Positions 48,207-48,741 of a DNA stretch of 48,741 bases are shown here, in pieces; position 1 is the stretch's first letter, and each line of letters starts with the position of its first letter. Below the pieces are notes generated by a model. That model saw only the letters and a program-made list of their open reading frames with translations. It did not search any database and had not been told where the DNA came from. A program made the translations under genes and the position numbers. Origin of the DNA: Nocardia araoensis NBRC 100135 (GTDB lineage: Bacteria; Actinomycetota; Actinomycetes; Mycobacteriales; Mycobacteriaceae); the NCBI RefSeq assembly GCF_000308435.1, contig NZ_BAFR01000348.1, positions 1-48,741 on the forward strand, read 5' to 3'.

Positions 48207-48741
48207 TCAGTGTTTGGTCAGTACGGGACTCGCCGACTCGGCCTCCGCGGTTTCCGCCGGGGCGGCGGCCCGGCCCGGCAACAGCACCGCCATGACGATC
48301 ACGATCAGCGCCAGAGCCGCCGAAACGAGGAAGGCCAGGCGCATGCCGTCGAGGTGCGCGGCGACGAGGTCGGCGCCATCGGCGGCGAGCGAGGTGGCGC
48401 GCGCCGACATCACCGTCACCACCAGCGCGGTACCGAACGCCGCGGCGACCTGCTGCAAGGTGCCGAGCATGGAGCTGCCGTGCGAGTACAGATGCTGCGG
48501 CAGCGCACCGAGACCGAGGGTGAACACCGGGGTGAAGGCCGCCGCCAGCGACACCATCAGCAGGATGTGCAGGGCCAGCAGCTGCCAGTACGGCATGGTC
48601 ATCGAGATCTGAGTGAAGCCGGCCAGCGCGGCGGCGATACCGATCGACCCCGGAATCACCAGCAGGCGACCGCCGAACCGATCGAACAGGCGACCAACGG
48701 TCGGTCCGAGCAGACCCATCGCCAAGCCGCCCGGCATCACC
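48207..48741 (-). CDS. MFS transporter, DHA2/EmrB type (3' part; 5' end outside window)
   Basis: C-terminal ~177 residues of a major facilitator drug exporter. A loop-8/9 motif GRLFDRFGGRLL is followed by about five helices, with the conserved GTLQQVAAAFGTALVVTVMS of the 14-helix DHA2 family and a cytosolic Ala/Glu tail (AAAPAETAEAESASPVLTKH). The upstream portion lies beyond the window, so the start and regulation are not visible. A strong hairpin follows the stop. Confidence 0.88.
   Translation of the reverse strand, partial: VMPGGLAMGLLGPTVGRLFDRFGGRLLVIPGSIGIAAALAGFTQISMTMPYWQLLALHILLMVSLAAAFTPVFTLGLGALPQHLYSHGSSMLGTLQQVAAAFGTALVVTVMSARATSLAADGADLVAAHLDGMRLAFLVSAALALIVIVMAVLLPGRAAAPAETAEAESASPVLTKH

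Overview
The window comes from the chromosome of a high-GC mycolic-acid actinomycete, most likely Nocardia or a close relative such as Rhodococcus. Supporting signs are the strong G/C bias at third codon positions, a wax ester synthase/DGAT, an MmpL-type exporter, a LIP-family secreted lipase, an F420-dependent reductase, a SigF/anti-sigma pair, KstR-like operators and a SARP regulator. The species call is inference; no rRNA is present.

Layout. 1-3.1 kb: AI-2E-family permease, OsmC peroxiredoxin and O-acetylhomoserine sulfhydrylase. 3.2-6.2 kb: hypothetical genes divergent from a TTG-initiated XRE regulator, then cutA. 6.8-8.1 kb: a secreted Pro-rich protein and a CsbD stress protein with a SigF-like promoter. 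8.2-12.5 kb: MMPL exporter beside a wrecked marR gene, sigF, its anti-sigma factor and a DUF4254 gene. 12.6-17.6 kb: VOC protein divergent from a GlxA-type regulator (perfect palindrome abutting its start codon), kup, and an SDR/MarR pair. 17.8-20.1 kb: a cytosolic trypsin-like protease fused to a DNA/RNA non-specific nuclease, then an SRPBCC gene.

20.5-28.2 kb is a specialised-metabolism or export island. A 1055-residue SARP/AfsR-type regulator sits between two minus-strand operons: ferredoxin-P450, and an ABC exporter ending in a DUF4097 gene. Both operons begin behind four CTGACAC-like repeats at about 11-bp spacing, the classic SARP operator layout. The P450 operon also carries a degenerate copy of the start of the ABC ATPase gene, now a 43-codon leader ORF. 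This suggests the P450 operon acquired its SARP promoter by duplication of the ABC operon's 5' end.

28.2-35.1 kb is an accessory region of small secreted proteins, gene fragments and a second copy of the 3.7-5.9 kb module (paralogue divergent from an XRE gene). An XRE-DUF5919/NUDIX/HD cluster follows, then an eroded tyrosine recombinase next to a CAT-anticodon tRNA, so this is probably an old tRNA-anchored integrative element.

35.2-48.7 kb returns to core-like content: F420-type reductase, quinone oxidoreductase, a Cys/His-rich low-complexity membrane protein, a ferredoxin-reductase/metal-dependent-hydrolase operon with an EphD-like pseudogene, and a lipid/steroid set (WS/DGAT, alpha/beta hydrolase, Rv2002-like SDR). 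Three sites here match the KstR consensus. After these come a YdcF protein, a LIP lipase, a second CsbD gene with a SigF-like promoter, DUF6010, a GerE-domain regulator and the 3' part of an MFS exporter cut by the window edge.
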